From NCBI GenBank assembly GCA_965263215.1, contig OZ253663.1, positions 124,001 through 188,000 on the forward strand: DNA of 64,000 nucleotides, in the 5' to 3' direction. Below the pieces are notes generated by a model. That model made no database searches. It had not been told where the DNA came from and saw only the letters and a program-made list of their open reading frames with translations. Every line of letters starts with the position of its first letter. Position 1 is the first letter of the stretch. The stretch is from UBA1672 sp965263215. Its GTDB lineage: Bacteria > Pseudomonadota > Alphaproteobacteria > Micavibrionales > Micavibrionaceae. The position numbers and the translations under genes were made by a program. Below, piece after piece: positions 55,499 through 64,000 of this stretch.

Positions 55499-55669
55499 AT
55501 GAAACAACATGAAACACCAGAAACGATCACAATTGATCATAACGCCGATGGCGTTTCGTGTGATGGCGGTGGTGGCGCATTGGGGCATCCGAAAGTCTGG
55601 TACAGTTTTGACGGGCAAAAATCCGTTGAATGCGGCTATTGTGATCGGCTTTTCGTAAAGTCTGCTTGA
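55499..55669 (+). CDS. Small zinc-finger (zf-CHCC, NDUFS6-like) protein
   Basis: 56 residues with the CHCC zinc pattern: SCDGGGGALGHPKVW, then VECGYCDRLF. In alphaproteobacteria and mitochondria this domain belongs to a complex I-associated family. The ATG at 55499 has AAGGAAAA upstream; the open frame from 55466 is longer than the domain. Confidence 0.85.
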   Translation: MKQHETPETITIDHNADGVSCDGGGGALGHPKVWYSFDGQKSVECGYCDRLFVKSA

Positions 55670-55740
55670 TAAAACCAAGACAGTTCCTGTATATTACATT
55701 TTAAGTGATGCTGCCTAAGCGGGTCACGATGATATAACTT

Positions 55741-55775
55741 TTAAATCTCGCTCAATTTAAGGAGGAGTTTTAACG
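55741..55775 (+). promoter_or_regulatory. ROSE-like RNA thermometer before hsp20
   Basis: UCGCU at 55748-55752 matches the ROSE anti-Shine-Dalgarno UYGCU. It can pair with the AGGA in GGAGGAG (55761-55767), U-A, C-G, opposed G-G, and U-A with one bulged C, masking the ribosome site 8 bases before the hsp20 ATG. The consensus is known for small heat-shock genes in proteobacteria; here the fold is inferred. Confidence 0.55.
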
Positions 55776-56246
55776 ATGACGACACGTCTCTCTCTGTTCG
55801 ACAGCCCATTATTTTTGGGCTTTGATGATTTCGAAAAAACTATTGATCGCATGCGCAAAAATGGTTCGGATGGTTATCCGCCCTACAATATTGAGCAAAT
55901 CGGCGAGCATGGCCTTCGCATTACATTGGCCGTTGCCGGATTTTCCATGGATGATCTGGATGTTGAAACTGACCACAATCAACTGACCATTCGCGGCAAA
56001 CAAAAAGACGAAGCTGATAGAATTTACCTGCATCGCGGTATCGCAGCACGTCAATTCCAGCGTCATTTCGTTTTGGCTGATGGTATAGAGGTTAGCGGCG
56101 CAGATCTTGATAACGGATTGCTTCATATTAATCTGGAGCGCATTGTCCCCGAATCACATGCCGTTAAAATCAAGATTAATCAAAATAAATCCACTAAAAA
56201 AGAGCTGAAAACTATTGATGTGGATAGCTCAAACGCGGATACGTAA
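55776..56246 (+). CDS. Small heat-shock protein (Hsp20/alpha-crystallin, IbpA-like)
   Basis: 156 residues. The alpha-crystallin domain runs from about 36 to 135 (PPYNIEQIGEHGLRITLAVA, LTIRGKQ, LHRGIAARQFQRHFVLADG, LDNGLLHINLER). It holds unfolding proteins for refolding by DnaK. GGAGGAG lies 8 bases before the ATG inside a ROSE-like leader. DUF1150 gene follows, the standard alphaproteobacterial pairing. Confidence 0.93.
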   Translation: MTTRLSLFDSPLFLGFDDFEKTIDRMRKNGSDGYPPYNIEQIGEHGLRITLAVAGFSMDDLDVETDHNQLTIRGKQKDEADRIYLHRGIAARQFQRHFVLADGIEVSGADLDNGLLHINLERIVPESHAVKIKINQNKSTKKELKTIDVDSSNADT

Positions 56247-56320
56247 ATGAATTTTGACAAACACCACACTTTTGGTGTTTCATAAGAACTGTTGAATATA
56301 AGAAAAGGGTGAGCATAATC

Positions 56321-56563
56321 ATGGATGATAAAAATCTCGAAGATACCGTAAGGATCAAAAAAATACTCAAGACCCTTTCGGCGCAAGATTTCAAAAGCTT
56401 TGGCGTCCATCAAATTGCATATATCAAGCCTATTAAAAACAAAACCAAAGAAGGTTTTGCAATATTCAGCGCGGATGGCGAAAAGCTGACTGTGACTGAT
56501 ACACTTGATAAGGCCGTTGTTATTGCCCGTCAAAAAGACCTAGAACCTGTTGTGGTTCACTAA
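56321..56563 (+). CDS. DUF1150 protein
   Basis: 80 residues, with FKSFGVHQIAYIKPI and FAIFSADGEKL typical of DUF1150. The ATG at 56321 is preferred over an in-frame GTG at 56309 because AAGGGTG lies before it. Usually found after hsp20; function unknown. Confidence 0.88.
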   Translation: MDDKNLEDTVRIKKILKTLSAQDFKSFGVHQIAYIKPIKNKTKEGFAIFSADGEKLTVTDTLDKAVVIARQKDLEPVVVH

Positions 56564-56584
56564 CCGTAAATTTTATTGATACGA

Positions 56585-57052
56585 TTAAGCCGCAATCATC
56601 CAGTCTTGGCTGGGCATGAACAGCATGCGCATTTCGTCTTCGTTCTTTGTTTCACGTAACGCGTCGCATAAATTTTTTGCGCGGAACAAACGTGCAATGC
56701 TCGACAGATTTCTTAAATGCGCCGTGCCGTATGATTTGGGCGATACGATCCCAACCAAAATATCCGCAGGTTTTGTGTCATGCGTATTAAAATCAACCCC
56801 CTTATCAATCGTTGCTGCCCACATAACAGGCTCTTTAATATCATCTGATTGAACATCCAGAATAACCACGCCGTTCTCGCCGCTGACACCGGACTGTTCA
56901 TAACGGTCTTGGAAAACCTCAAACAGATCATCTTCAGGCACACCGCACATCGAGGCCGCTTCAGTTGCCATCAATTGAAAAGCCTGCTTCTGATTACGGA
57001 CTTTTATACGATTTAAATACAGATCAAAATCAATATATTTTGCAATATTCAT
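56585..57052 (-). CDS. ptsN: PtsN-like EIIA-Ntr protein lacking the phosphorylatable His
   Basis: 155 residues with the EIIA fold, located after rpoN-hpf as in other alphaproteobacteria. In E. coli PtsN, His in NGIAIPH is phosphorylated by NPr. Here the aligned segment is NGVVILD, with Asp66 (codon 56855-56857) in place of that His, so the usual phosphorylation is not possible. The Asp may mimic a constant state. Its own promoter is likely, since a terminator separates it from hpf. Confidence 0.85.
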   Translation of the reverse strand: MNIAKYIDFDLYLNRIKVRNQKQAFQLMATEAASMCGVPEDDLFEVFQDRYEQSGVSGENGVVILDVQSDDIKEPVMWAATIDKGVDFNTHDTKPADILVGIVSPKSYGTAHLRNLSSIARLFRAKNLCDALRETKNEDEMRMLFMPSQDWMIAA

Positions 57053-57243
57053 CGGCGCACCTTTGCGTAGTTTTTTAACTCGGTGCGGGTTGTAACATGA
57101 TTTGTCTGCGAATGCCTAGTAAAAAAATTATTTAATCTAAAAATAAAATCATTTAATATCAGTATCTTATAATATAAATGGAGCGTTTTACAATAACGCT
57201 CATCATTTAATGACTTTCAGATATAAAAAATGTACACCTAAAA

Positions 57244-57279
57244 CAAAAAAATCCCGCAACGTAAATTACGGGGTTTTTT
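57244..57279 (-). terminator. Terminator of hpf
   Basis: On the minus strand CCCCGTAA...TTACG...GCGGG forms a bulged hairpin followed by a run of Ts; the A-run on the other side makes it bidirectional. Confidence 0.65.
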
Positions 57280-57299
57280 GCATTCAATTGACCTGATTT

Positions 57300-57902
57300 T
57301 TACTGATCGTCAGGCTCTATCCAACCGATATTACCGTCTTTCCGAAGGTAAACCATGTTTAGTTTATCGTTACTGGCATTTCTGAACATTTGTGCATTCT
57401 GATCTGCCAATTCCATACGCATAACGGCTTCGGAAACGCTCATTTTTTCAATGTGTGTTTGAATTTCTGCAATAATCGCAGGATCTTTATGCACATCATC
57501 ATCGCCATTATCTTGCTCTGTTGCTTCTTGCGCTTCTTGAACAAGCGTATAAGCTTTCGCCTTCAGTAACTCGGCCTCCGGCGTTTTTTCCGCTCTGTTA
57601 TGATGATCACGCAGACGCTTCTTATATCGTCTCAGACGTTTTGCCGCCTTTTCAGACGCAGCGTCAAACGCACCATATGGATCATGCTCAACGGCTTCGG
57701 TTACAACCTGAATATTCTTGCCAACATTAAAAGAGATGTGAACCTTGAACATCGCCGCGCCGTGCCCCTCTTTCGAAAACGTCACAGTCGCATTGGTTGT
57801 ATTGTTGAAATACTTTTGACCAATATCGGAAATTTTGTCTGTTACATGCTCGCGCAATGCGTCACCAACATCAATTTGTTTTCCCTGTACAGTTGTTTCC
57901 AT
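57300..57902 (-). CDS. hpf: Long-form ribosome hibernation promoting factor
   Basis: 200 residues. N-terminal S30AE domain (TTVQGKQIDVGDALREHV, EGHGAAMFKVHISFNVG) and a C-terminal dimerisation region with KLNMVYLRKDGNIGWIEP. It forms 100S ribosomes in slow growth. The ATG at 57902 has GAGGATC before it; the open frame up to 58067 overlaps rpoN and is rejected. Confidence 0.95.
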   Translation of the reverse strand: METTVQGKQIDVGDALREHVTDKISDIGQKYFNNTTNATVTFSKEGHGAAMFKVHISFNVGKNIQVVTEAVEHDPYGAFDAASEKAAKRLRRYKKRLRDHHNRAEKTPEAELLKAKAYTLVQEAQEATEQDNGDDDVHKDPAIIAEIQTHIEKMSVSEAVMRMELADQNAQMFRNASNDKLNMVYLRKDGNIGWIEPDDQ

Positions 57903-57978
57903 GGTTTTGATCCTCTTCGTTAAAAACCCATAAGTTAGTAAATCTGTGGTGTTTAAGTGTCTTAAACCTTTATCGTGG

Positions 57979-59418
57979 CTATGCCAAATTCTTTTTTTGT
58001 TTCCGTCTTTGTACGGAAGACCCAATATGCAAGGCTTCGCGATATTTGGCAACGGTTCTTCGCGCAATATCTATGCCGTCCCCTTTTAATATATCAACTA
58101 TTTTATCATCTGATAAAATTTTGGTTGGCTCCTCTGCATCAATCAACGTCTTGATACGCGCCTTAATGGCCTCAGAAGAGTGCACCATACCACTTTGCGA
58201 TACCAAGCCCGTAGAGAAGAAGAATTTAAGCTCAAATATGCCGCGGGGCGTACCGATATATTTGTTTGTCGTTACACGACTAACCGTGCTTTCATGCATT
58301 TCAATTTCTTCTGCAATATCTTTCAAAGTGAGCGGTGTTAAAAATTCAATGCCGTAATTAAAAAACGCATCTTGTTGTTCTACAATTTCACTGGCCACTT
58401 TTAAAATCGTCTGCGCCCGCTGATCTAACGCGCGTACAAGCCAGTTGGCTGATGATAATTGCGTTGTTACATATTCTCGGTCAGCCTTTTGCGATGCGCT
58501 TTTTGACACTTGCGTATAATAATCCTGATTAACCAACACGCGCGGCAAAGTCTCATTATTCAATTCCACGCGCCACCCCCCACCAAGGTTTTTCGGAAGC
58601 TTACGCATCAAAACATCAGGCACCGCCGTTTGTACAACCAAATGATCGAACTGCGCTGCCGGTTTGGGATCAAGACTTTTAATCTCACCAACCATATCCA
58701 TCAGATAGGTTTCATTGACATCGCAAATATCAGCCAATTTTTTAAAATCATGATCGGCCAGCATTTGCAGATTATCGAGCAGTTTTTGCATTTGCGGGTC
58801 GAGTTGGCCACGCTCCTCTAGCTGCAGCATTAAACATTCTGATAAATCGCGTGCAAAGACACCCGTGGGGTCAAATTGCTTCATACGTGACAAAATCTTT
58901 TCTATACGCCCTTCAGAACACCCTAACCGTTCTGCCAGCGTGTCGGGATCATCGCGCAGATAACCGCTTTCGCTCAGGCGATCAATCAAAAACATGCCAA
59001 TCATGCGGTCTCGTTCATCCGCGAATTCCACATTCAGCTGTTCGGTTAGGTGCTCACGTAATGATTTTTCTGCGCTCGTGCGATCTTCGAATGAATCATC
59101 CATCGCATCAAATTTAGTGCTACCTCCGCTGCCCATATCGGCCATGGATGAGCCGGCATCAAAATCCGATGTTTGCGATTCTTCAAACGCATTATCAATA
59201 TCGTCTTTCTCTTCTTTTTCAGGTTGAGCATCTTGCGCATCTGATTCTGCGCTAGGCTCAACCTTCTCAAGGAGAGGATTCTTTTCCAGCTCTTCCTCAA
59301 GGAATTCACCAAGCTCTACGTTATTAAGCTGTAATAGTTTAATCGCCTGCTGTAACTGGGGCGTCATCACAAGCTGTTGCGACTGTTTTAAGTCGAGCTT
59401 TTGAGAAATTGTGTTCAT
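57979..59418 (-). CDS. rpoN: RNA polymerase sigma-54 factor
   Basis: 479 residues. N-terminal Gln-rich activator region (QKLDLKQSQQLVMTPQLQQA), core-binding middle and the C-terminal RpoN box ARRTVAKYREALHIGSS. It directs nitrogen, flagellar and other genes with enhancer-binding proteins. Follows lptB. Confidence 0.97.
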   Translation of the reverse strand: MNTISQKLDLKQSQQLVMTPQLQQAIKLLQLNNVELGEFLEEELEKNPLLEKVEPSAESDAQDAQPEKEEKDDIDNAFEESQTSDFDAGSSMADMGSGGSTKFDAMDDSFEDRTSAEKSLREHLTEQLNVEFADERDRMIGMFLIDRLSESGYLRDDPDTLAERLGCSEGRIEKILSRMKQFDPTGVFARDLSECLMLQLEERGQLDPQMQKLLDNLQMLADHDFKKLADICDVNETYLMDMVGEIKSLDPKPAAQFDHLVVQTAVPDVLMRKLPKNLGGGWRVELNNETLPRVLVNQDYYTQVSKSASQKADREYVTTQLSSANWLVRALDQRAQTILKVASEIVEQQDAFFNYGIEFLTPLTLKDIAEEIEMHESTVSRVTTNKYIGTPRGIFELKFFFSTGLVSQSGMVHSSEAIKARIKTLIDAEEPTKILSDDKIVDILKGDGIDIARRTVAKYREALHIGSSVQRRKQKKNLA

Positions 59419-59488
59419 AGGATTATTTTATCACGGGCGTTTGAAAAGTGCACCAGAAATGCGAAAGCAAAATAAGAATAAAGTAAAT

Positions 59489-60259
59489 CTAAAGCGAGAA
59501 GCCCTCACCAAGATAAACACGACGAACATCTTCGTTATCGACGATATCTTCCGGCAAACCTTCCATCAAAACCTTACCATCGTGAAGAATATAGGCACGA
59601 TCAACAATCCCCAGACAATCACGGACGTTATGGTCAGTGATCAAAACGCCAATACCGCGATTTTTCAGTTGAGAAATAAGGTTGCGAATGTCATTCACCG
59701 CGATGGGATCAACACCCGCGAGCGGTTCATCAAGAAGCATAAAATCAGGACGCGCCGCCAAAGCGCGGGCAATTTCAACGCGTCTGCGTTCACCACCGGA
59801 CAACGCGAGCGAAGGTGTGCGCCTTAAATGCTCTACGCTAAACTCAGCCAGAAGATCCTCTAACATCAAATCTTGATCTTCTTTACTTAAATCTTGAAGT
59901 TCAATCACGGCGCGCAAATTATCCTCAACCGACAATCCACGGAAAATCGAAGCCTCTTGTGGCAGATATCCAACCCCCATGCGAGAGCGGCGATACATAG
60001 GCAAGCGCGCAAGATCTTGCCCATCGAGCAAAATCGCACCACCATCTGCGCCGATCAATCCAGTGATAATATGGAAGCATGTTGTCTTACCTGCACCATT
60101 AGGACCAAGAAGCGCGACAGCTTCACCGCGATCCACGTTCAAGCTCACGTCACGCAATACGGGTCGTTTCTTATATGATTTCGAAAGATGTAAAACAGAC
60201 AGGCCTTTCGGTACGCTCTGTAGTCTTGGCTTTCGTGATATTTTCGATTTAATGTTCAT
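59489..60259 (-). CDS. lptB: LPS export ABC transporter ATP-binding protein
   Basis: 256 residues. Walker A ALLGPNGAGKTTCFHIITG, signature LSGGERRRVEIARALA, Walker B FMLLDEPLAGVDP. It powers lipopolysaccharide extraction with LptFG and the LptC-LptA bridge. Confidence 0.97.
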   Translation of the reverse strand: MNIKSKISRKPRLQSVPKGLSVLHLSKSYKKRPVLRDVSLNVDRGEAVALLGPNGAGKTTCFHIITGLIGADGGAILLDGQDLARLPMYRRSRMGVGYLPQEASIFRGLSVEDNLRAVIELQDLSKEDQDLMLEDLLAEFSVEHLRRTPSLALSGGERRRVEIARALAARPDFMLLDEPLAGVDPIAVNDIRNLISQLKNRGIGVLITDHNVRDCLGIVDRAYILHDGKVLMEGLPEDIVDNEDVRRVYLGEGFSL

Positions 60260-60284
60260 ATTACGCTAATTTCCCGCACCTGTA

Positions 60285-60929
60285 TTACTTGGTGAACGCC
60301 AATTTTACCCCAAGACCGATCATCAGTCCACCACAACCGCGCTCTATCCAATGCATGACGCGCATAAACTTGGCCTTAACACGTGAGTTTGTCAAAACAA
60401 CAGCAACACCCGCAAACCATAAAAATTCAATAGATATAGAGGTTAGTCCGTAGACCATGTGCATAAAAAACGGCGTATCAATACCAATAAATTGTGTGTA
60501 CACAGCCGTGAAAAATACAACAGCCTTCGGGTTAAGAAGGTTGGTTAAAAACCCGTTCACGACGGCTTTACGCGCCGACATCGCGCCTTTTTGATCGGGT
60601 ACATTATCATCTTGCACACCCGCATCGCTCTCGCGTTTCTTGGAAAAAAACAGAGCCTTTACGCCAATATAAAACAGATACGCGGCGCCCGCATATTTTA
60701 TAAAGTTAAACAAAAACACAGATTGCGCGATGATCAATGAAATCCCCGCAAGCACAAAAACTACATGCGCAGCAACGCCTAAAGCAAGCCCCAGCGCTGT
60801 AAAAACGCCAACACTACGGTTATGCGCCATGGAATTACGAACAGACACAACAAAGGCCGGCCCCGGTGACATGGTTGCCGCCAGTTGCACAGATGCCATT
60901 AATGCCCATTTCAAAAAAAGCTCCATCAA
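60285..60929 (-). CDS. LysE/RhtB-family exporter
   Basis: 214 residues, about six membrane segments. SPGPAFVVSVRNSMAHNRSVG is the typical N-terminal signature and LLNPKAVVFFTAVYTQF the middle one. These proteins export amino acids or homoserine lactones; substrate unknown. It lies between lptA and lptB, where it is not usually found, with the same orientation. Confidence 0.88.
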   Translation of the reverse strand: MMELFLKWALMASVQLAATMSPGPAFVVSVRNSMAHNRSVGVFTALGLALGVAAHVVFVLAGISLIIAQSVFLFNFIKYAGAAYLFYIGVKALFFSKKRESDAGVQDDNVPDQKGAMSARKAVVNGFLTNLLNPKAVVFFTAVYTQFIGIDTPFFMHMVYGLTSISIEFLWFAGVAVVLTNSRVKAKFMRVMHWIERGCGGLMIGLGVKLAFTK

Positions 60930-61018
60930 GCTCTCCTAAAGTCCGCTATTTTATGAATATCTAATATTGATATAAACCGTTTGTCACGGCTATGTAAACA
61001 AAACTTCGAAACAATCCG

Positions 61019-61825
61019 CTATGGCTTGTTCTCGGAACGAGGAAAAAACACACCCTTAACACGCCCCCCGCCCGGTTCTTTTGAACCAAAAATTTTGCTG
61101 ATATTTGTTTTCAAATTCACTTGCGCCTTTGCGCCCTCAAGCGTGTTTGGCCCTTTGGTGATTTTGACATTCTCCGAAATTTCCGCAATATCCGTCTTGG
61201 CTTGATAGATGGCTTTTTCACCCGTTAAAACTTCTGTTGGCGTTGTGATAACCACATTGCCGATGGCTTGCAATGTCTTAAGGGTTCGCTTGCCATTCTT
61301 TTCATCAAAAATCGCGATCAATTTATCCGCCTCAAGCCGATCACCTTCGCGCATTGCAACGGCTTTGCCTATGGCTTCTAAACGCCCTTTATTGACCCAA
61401 TATTGAAATTTATCTCGCGCCGTCACGGTTTGATCATCTGACACCAGTTTCAGGTTGTTGCCGGTCATCACGGCATAGCCTTTATCAACGCTATAGATCG
61501 CCTTATCACCATAGGCCTTGCTGTTGGCGGAGACAATCTGCACGCGCCCGGTCGCCTGAATAGTGTGAATATCAATATTGCTTGTTTTGCTTTCCCTATA
61601 CTTCGCAACCAGAACATCTGAAATTAAAGTCGTACCGCCCTGCGACGCACGCACGTTCTTTTTGGCCTTAAAAAACAAATCATTTCTATGCCATTCAAGA
61701 CTCTCATCCGCCGTAATTTCCAATGGCTTATTTTGATCAGGATTGGTCGAGGTACCTTGTGCGTAGGCCATAGACGCAATAGCCAAAGAGACAATAGAAA
61801 CATATAGGGATACGCGCAGCTTCAT
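61019..61825 (-). CDS. lptA: LptA, periplasmic LPS-transport protein
   Basis: 268 residues. A signal peptide (SLYVSIVSLAIASMAYAQG) is followed by the OstA-like domain: PLEITADESLEWHRND, then VRASQGGTTLISDVLV and repeated strands. It bridges inner and outer membranes for lipopolysaccharide. The start overlaps the lptC stop by 1 bp. Confidence 0.9.
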   Translation of the reverse strand: MKLRVSLYVSIVSLAIASMAYAQGTSTNPDQNKPLEITADESLEWHRNDLFFKAKKNVRASQGGTTLISDVLVAKYRESKTSNIDIHTIQATGRVQIVSANSKAYGDKAIYSVDKGYAVMTGNNLKLVSDDQTVTARDKFQYWVNKGRLEAIGKAVAMREGDRLEADKLIAIFDEKNGKRTLKTLQAIGNVVITTPTEVLTGEKAIYQAKTDIAEISENVKITKGPNTLEGAKAQVNLKTNISKIFGSKEPGGGRVKGVFFPRSENKP

Positions 61826-62514
61826 TATTCAATGCCCTCAAAACCTTTTTCAAGGATCAACTTGGCAGGACCAGTGAATATGATTTCACCTGTCTCACCA
61901 TTGGCACGCACCCCCTTGGCCGCGATGGATATTTCAGGGCCTTTGCCTTGTACATCTTGCCCTGACCATGCGAAATTCTTCTGCATATCAATATGCGCCT
62001 CTTCACTTTCAAGGGTATAACCACCGCCATGCACCATTGAAACATCTCCTTCTAAAAAGAAACGCTCAGTATCTTGTCTGTATGCACCTGTCTTTGATTG
62101 AACAGTAATCTCCACACCATCTTTCATGGTCATAACGCCGACGGGTTTCTCCAGCATTATCAGGTCTTTGTTGGTCTCCCCCTGAACAGCGCGTTCGGCG
62201 ACAATACTATATGGTTGATTCTTATTATCTGTGCTTTCGAATTTAGGATTGAGCAATTCGTTTTTAGCAATTTCCTGATCTTTAATCTCGGGTGATTGCG
62301 CAACTTCCTCAATCGGCACGATAACTTGTTCATCTACGCCCGGACGGATAAATAAAAACGCAATGACAACCGCCGCCGCCAAGGGCAAGGCCAAGCGCAT
62401 CATCCGCACAAACGCCGTATAACGAACAGGCGAAAGCGCGTCACGATCACGCCGAATTAAGCGCTCCATGCGCTTTGATTGATTATTTTCGCTAACTAGG
62501 TTTTCTATATCCAT
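61825..62514 (-). CDS. lptC: LptC, LPS-transport membrane protein
   Basis: 229 residues. One membrane segment (about 40-62, ALPLAAAVVIAFLFI) and a periplasmic LptC/OstA-like domain (MKDGVEITVQSKTGAYR, DVSMVHGGGYTLESE). It passes lipopolysaccharide from LptBFG to LptA. Confidence 0.9.
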   Translation of the reverse strand: MDIENLVSENNQSKRMERLIRRDRDALSPVRYTAFVRMMRLALPLAAAVVIAFLFIRPGVDEQVIVPIEEVAQSPEIKDQEIAKNELLNPKFESTDNKNQPYSIVAERAVQGETNKDLIMLEKPVGVMTMKDGVEITVQSKTGAYRQDTERFFLEGDVSMVHGGGYTLESEEAHIDMQKNFAWSGQDVQGKGPEISIAAKGVRANGETGEIIFTGPAKLILEKGFEGIE

Positions 62515-62596
62515 GTGACTAATTCTATGTACGGGGTTTGCTTTAGCACTCGAGAATATGCTTGCGCATTGCGGTAATATAGAAGCCTAAACTATG

Positions 62597-63622
62597 TTAT
62601 GCAACGCCAGCTTGCAAACAATCCTGCAGGCGTATCATACCGCAAACTTTACCGTCTTCACCATCCGTCACAATCAAACTCGTGATGTACTGACCTTGTG
62701 TTTTGGTCATAATATCCAACGCTTCCACGGCCAATGATTGTTTGGAAATCATCCTGGGGTTTGTACTCATGACCTCAATCACAGGCTTTTGCATTAAATC
62801 AGGTGACATATGGCGTTTCAAATCACCATCCGTGACGATGCCTTGCAAGCTATCATCTTTAAACACAAGCACAGAACCTAGGTTTTTCTCAGTCAACGCA
62901 ATCAACGCATCATCCATCAGCGCATCAGGATTTACAATCGGCAAATCATCGCCTGACACCATGAGCTCCGAAACAGTCAGCAGTTTTTGCCCTAATTTTC
63001 CACCCGGGTGGAACACTTTATATTGCTCAGGCGTTAAACCCATGCGCTCCAATAAGGCTACGGCCAGTGCATCACCATAGGCAATCATCATGGTGGTAGA
63101 TGTCGTTGGGGCCAAACCATTCGGACAAACTTCACCAACCTGCGGCAGCAGTAACGTGATGTCTGCATGACGCGCCAAGCTCGATTCCGGCTTACTGGTC
63201 ATAGCGATCAACGTGATATTGTATCGGCGCGTATAATGAATAAGATCAGAAAGCTCTGCATTTTCACCAGAATTGGAGAGCATCAACACAACATCATTTT
63301 CCGTGATCATTCCCATATCACCGTGACTGGCTTCACCCGGATGTACAAAATAAGACGGAGTCCCCGTAGAAGCCATGGTCGCGGCGATTTTGCGGGCAAC
63401 GTGGCCGCTTTTACCGATACCAGCGATGATCAACCGCCCTGATCCACGATCTATATTTTTCATGGAATCAACTGCCGTCACAGCTTTATGAAAGGAATCA
63501 TCAACCATATCTGCAAGGGTATGCAACGCATCCCCTTCGGTTTTCAAAACATGCACCGCGTGCCCTATATCTGTTTTTTGGATGTCGTCCATAGTTGTCT
63601 TTTTCTGCGGTTGTGATGCCAA
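62597..63622 (-). CDS. kdsD: Arabinose-5-phosphate isomerase (KpsF/GutQ/KdsD)
   Basis: 341 residues. A SIS domain (GRLIIAGIGKSGHVARKIA, PSYFVHPGEASHGDMGMI, LMLSNSGEN) and two C-terminal CBS domains (about 215-335). It makes arabinose-5-phosphate for Kdo, fitting its place beside lpt genes. Confidence 0.95.
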   Translation of the reverse strand: MASQPQKKTTMDDIQKTDIGHAVHVLKTEGDALHTLADMVDDSFHKAVTAVDSMKNIDRGSGRLIIAGIGKSGHVARKIAATMASTGTPSYFVHPGEASHGDMGMITENDVVLMLSNSGENAELSDLIHYTRRYNITLIAMTSKPESSLARHADITLLLPQVGEVCPNGLAPTTSTTMMIAYGDALAVALLERMGLTPEQYKVFHPGGKLGQKLLTVSELMVSGDDLPIVNPDALMDDALIALTEKNLGSVLVFKDDSLQGIVTDGDLKRHMSPDLMQKPVIEVMSTNPRMISKQSLAVEALDIMTKTQGQYITSLIVTDGEDGKVCGMIRLQDCLQAGVA

Positions 63623-63642
63623 AATATTATGACCTTAATGCG

Positions 63643-64000
63643 TTAATGTTCAAAGATATCGTAGAACCACCCATTTAAATCCAGATCCGTGCGTGTCGAA
63701 ATGAAATCAAAGCAACTCTGCGCAAGCTCTGTACGGTTTTCACGCTCTAACATTGCATCTAATTTTCGTTTAAGCTGATGGAGGTAATATACATCACTTG
63801 CGGCATAAGCGAGCTGTTCGGGACTAAGCTCCTCCGCCCCCCAATCCGAAGATTGCTGCTGCTTGCTAAGATCAACACCGATCAAATCACGACATAAATG
63901 CCTGAGACCATGACGGTCTGTATAGGTGCGCACAAGCTTAGAGGCAATTTTCGTACAGTAAATATTCGGACAGTCTACGCCAAAGGTATATTTCATTATC
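63643..64000 (-). CDS. rnd: Ribonuclease D-like 3'-5' exonuclease (partial, runs off the window)
   Basis: Only the C-terminal ~118 residues are present. The DEDDy exonuclease motif III (YAASDVYYLHQL, with Asp and Tyr) and the segment LRHLCRDLIGVDLSKQQQSSDWG are conserved. The family processes stable RNAs. Short alphaproteobacterial forms of about 200 residues lie next to kdsD. The start is beyond 64000. Confidence 0.9.
   Translation of the reverse strand, partial: IMKYTFGVDCPNIYCTKIASKLVRTYTDRHGLRHLCRDLIGVDLSKQQQSSDWGAEELSPEQLAYAASDVYYLHQLKRKLDAMLERENRTELAQSCFDFISTRTDLDLNGWFYDIFEH

Noticed and set aside
57903..58067. N-terminal extension of Hpf
   Set aside because: It overlaps rpoN and a good Shine-Dalgarno precedes the ATG at 57902.

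Overview
The window looks like a chromosomal segment of an alphaproteobacterium. Supporting gene orders are divL-tsaE-murU-addB-addA beside trxA, chvI-chvG near ahcY, trpF-trpB-trpA-accD-folC, aroA-cmk-rpsA-ihfB, hsp20-DUF1150, and lptC-lptA-lptB-rpoN-hpf-ptsN. Most housekeeping genes lie on the minus strand. I cannot name the order or genus with confidence. No rRNA, tRNA or CRISPR array was seen.

Bases ~213-17404 are a 17.2-kb integrated element, visibly more A/T-rich than the rest. It splits comM: the first ~35 codons lie at 17405-17505 and the continuation at 1-212, and the two halves share ATTGT at the junctions. A large serine integrase at the left edge is the likely agent. The element also carries a catalytic-domain-only tyrosine recombinase beside a lox-like 14-7-14 palindrome and an HUH-type (Rep-like) protein. 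Its cargo includes a 1339-residue secreted RTX protein with an HExxH metalloprotease-like head, an alpha/beta hydrolase and a secreted SNase-type nuclease. It also carries a probable defence cluster: an Mrr-type nuclease with a small partner and a coiled-coil membrane protein, plus a SEFIR/TIR-like protein preceded by a His/Cys-rich secreted microprotein. A 75-residue XRE regulator resembles the controller (C) proteins of restriction systems. It sits beside a 20-bp perfect palindrome in the central divergent promoter.

17.5-20.7 kb holds a hypothetical gene, a HIT protein, panD, a Tat-type D-Ala-D-Ala carboxypeptidase and trxA. 20.7-28.4 kb holds addA, addB, a MurU-like nucleotidyltransferase and tsaE; the AmgK-like kinase usually found there is absent. 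28.4-36 kb holds divL (with Tyr in place of the phospho-His), ahcY, two unknown genes, chvG and chvI; the HprK/EIIA/HPr genes often found in this region are missing. 36-43.4 kb carries folC, accD, trpA, trpB, trpF, pyrF, a LapA-domain protein and ihfB, with two foreign-looking genes between trpB and trpA. 43.5-48.5 kb has rpsA, cmk, a TIKI/ChaN-like protein and aroA. Then come a GGDEF-EAL protein, a THUMP-like methyltransferase, pyrC, folE and cysS, followed by a small-heat-shock locus with a ROSE-like RNA thermometer.

The window ends with ptsN, hpf, rpoN, lptB, a LysE exporter, lptA, lptC, kdsD and a partial ribonuclease D. PtsN has Asp instead of the phosphorylated His, which fits the missing PTS genes. 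Several conserved operons here have lost one gene or gained one unrelated gene.
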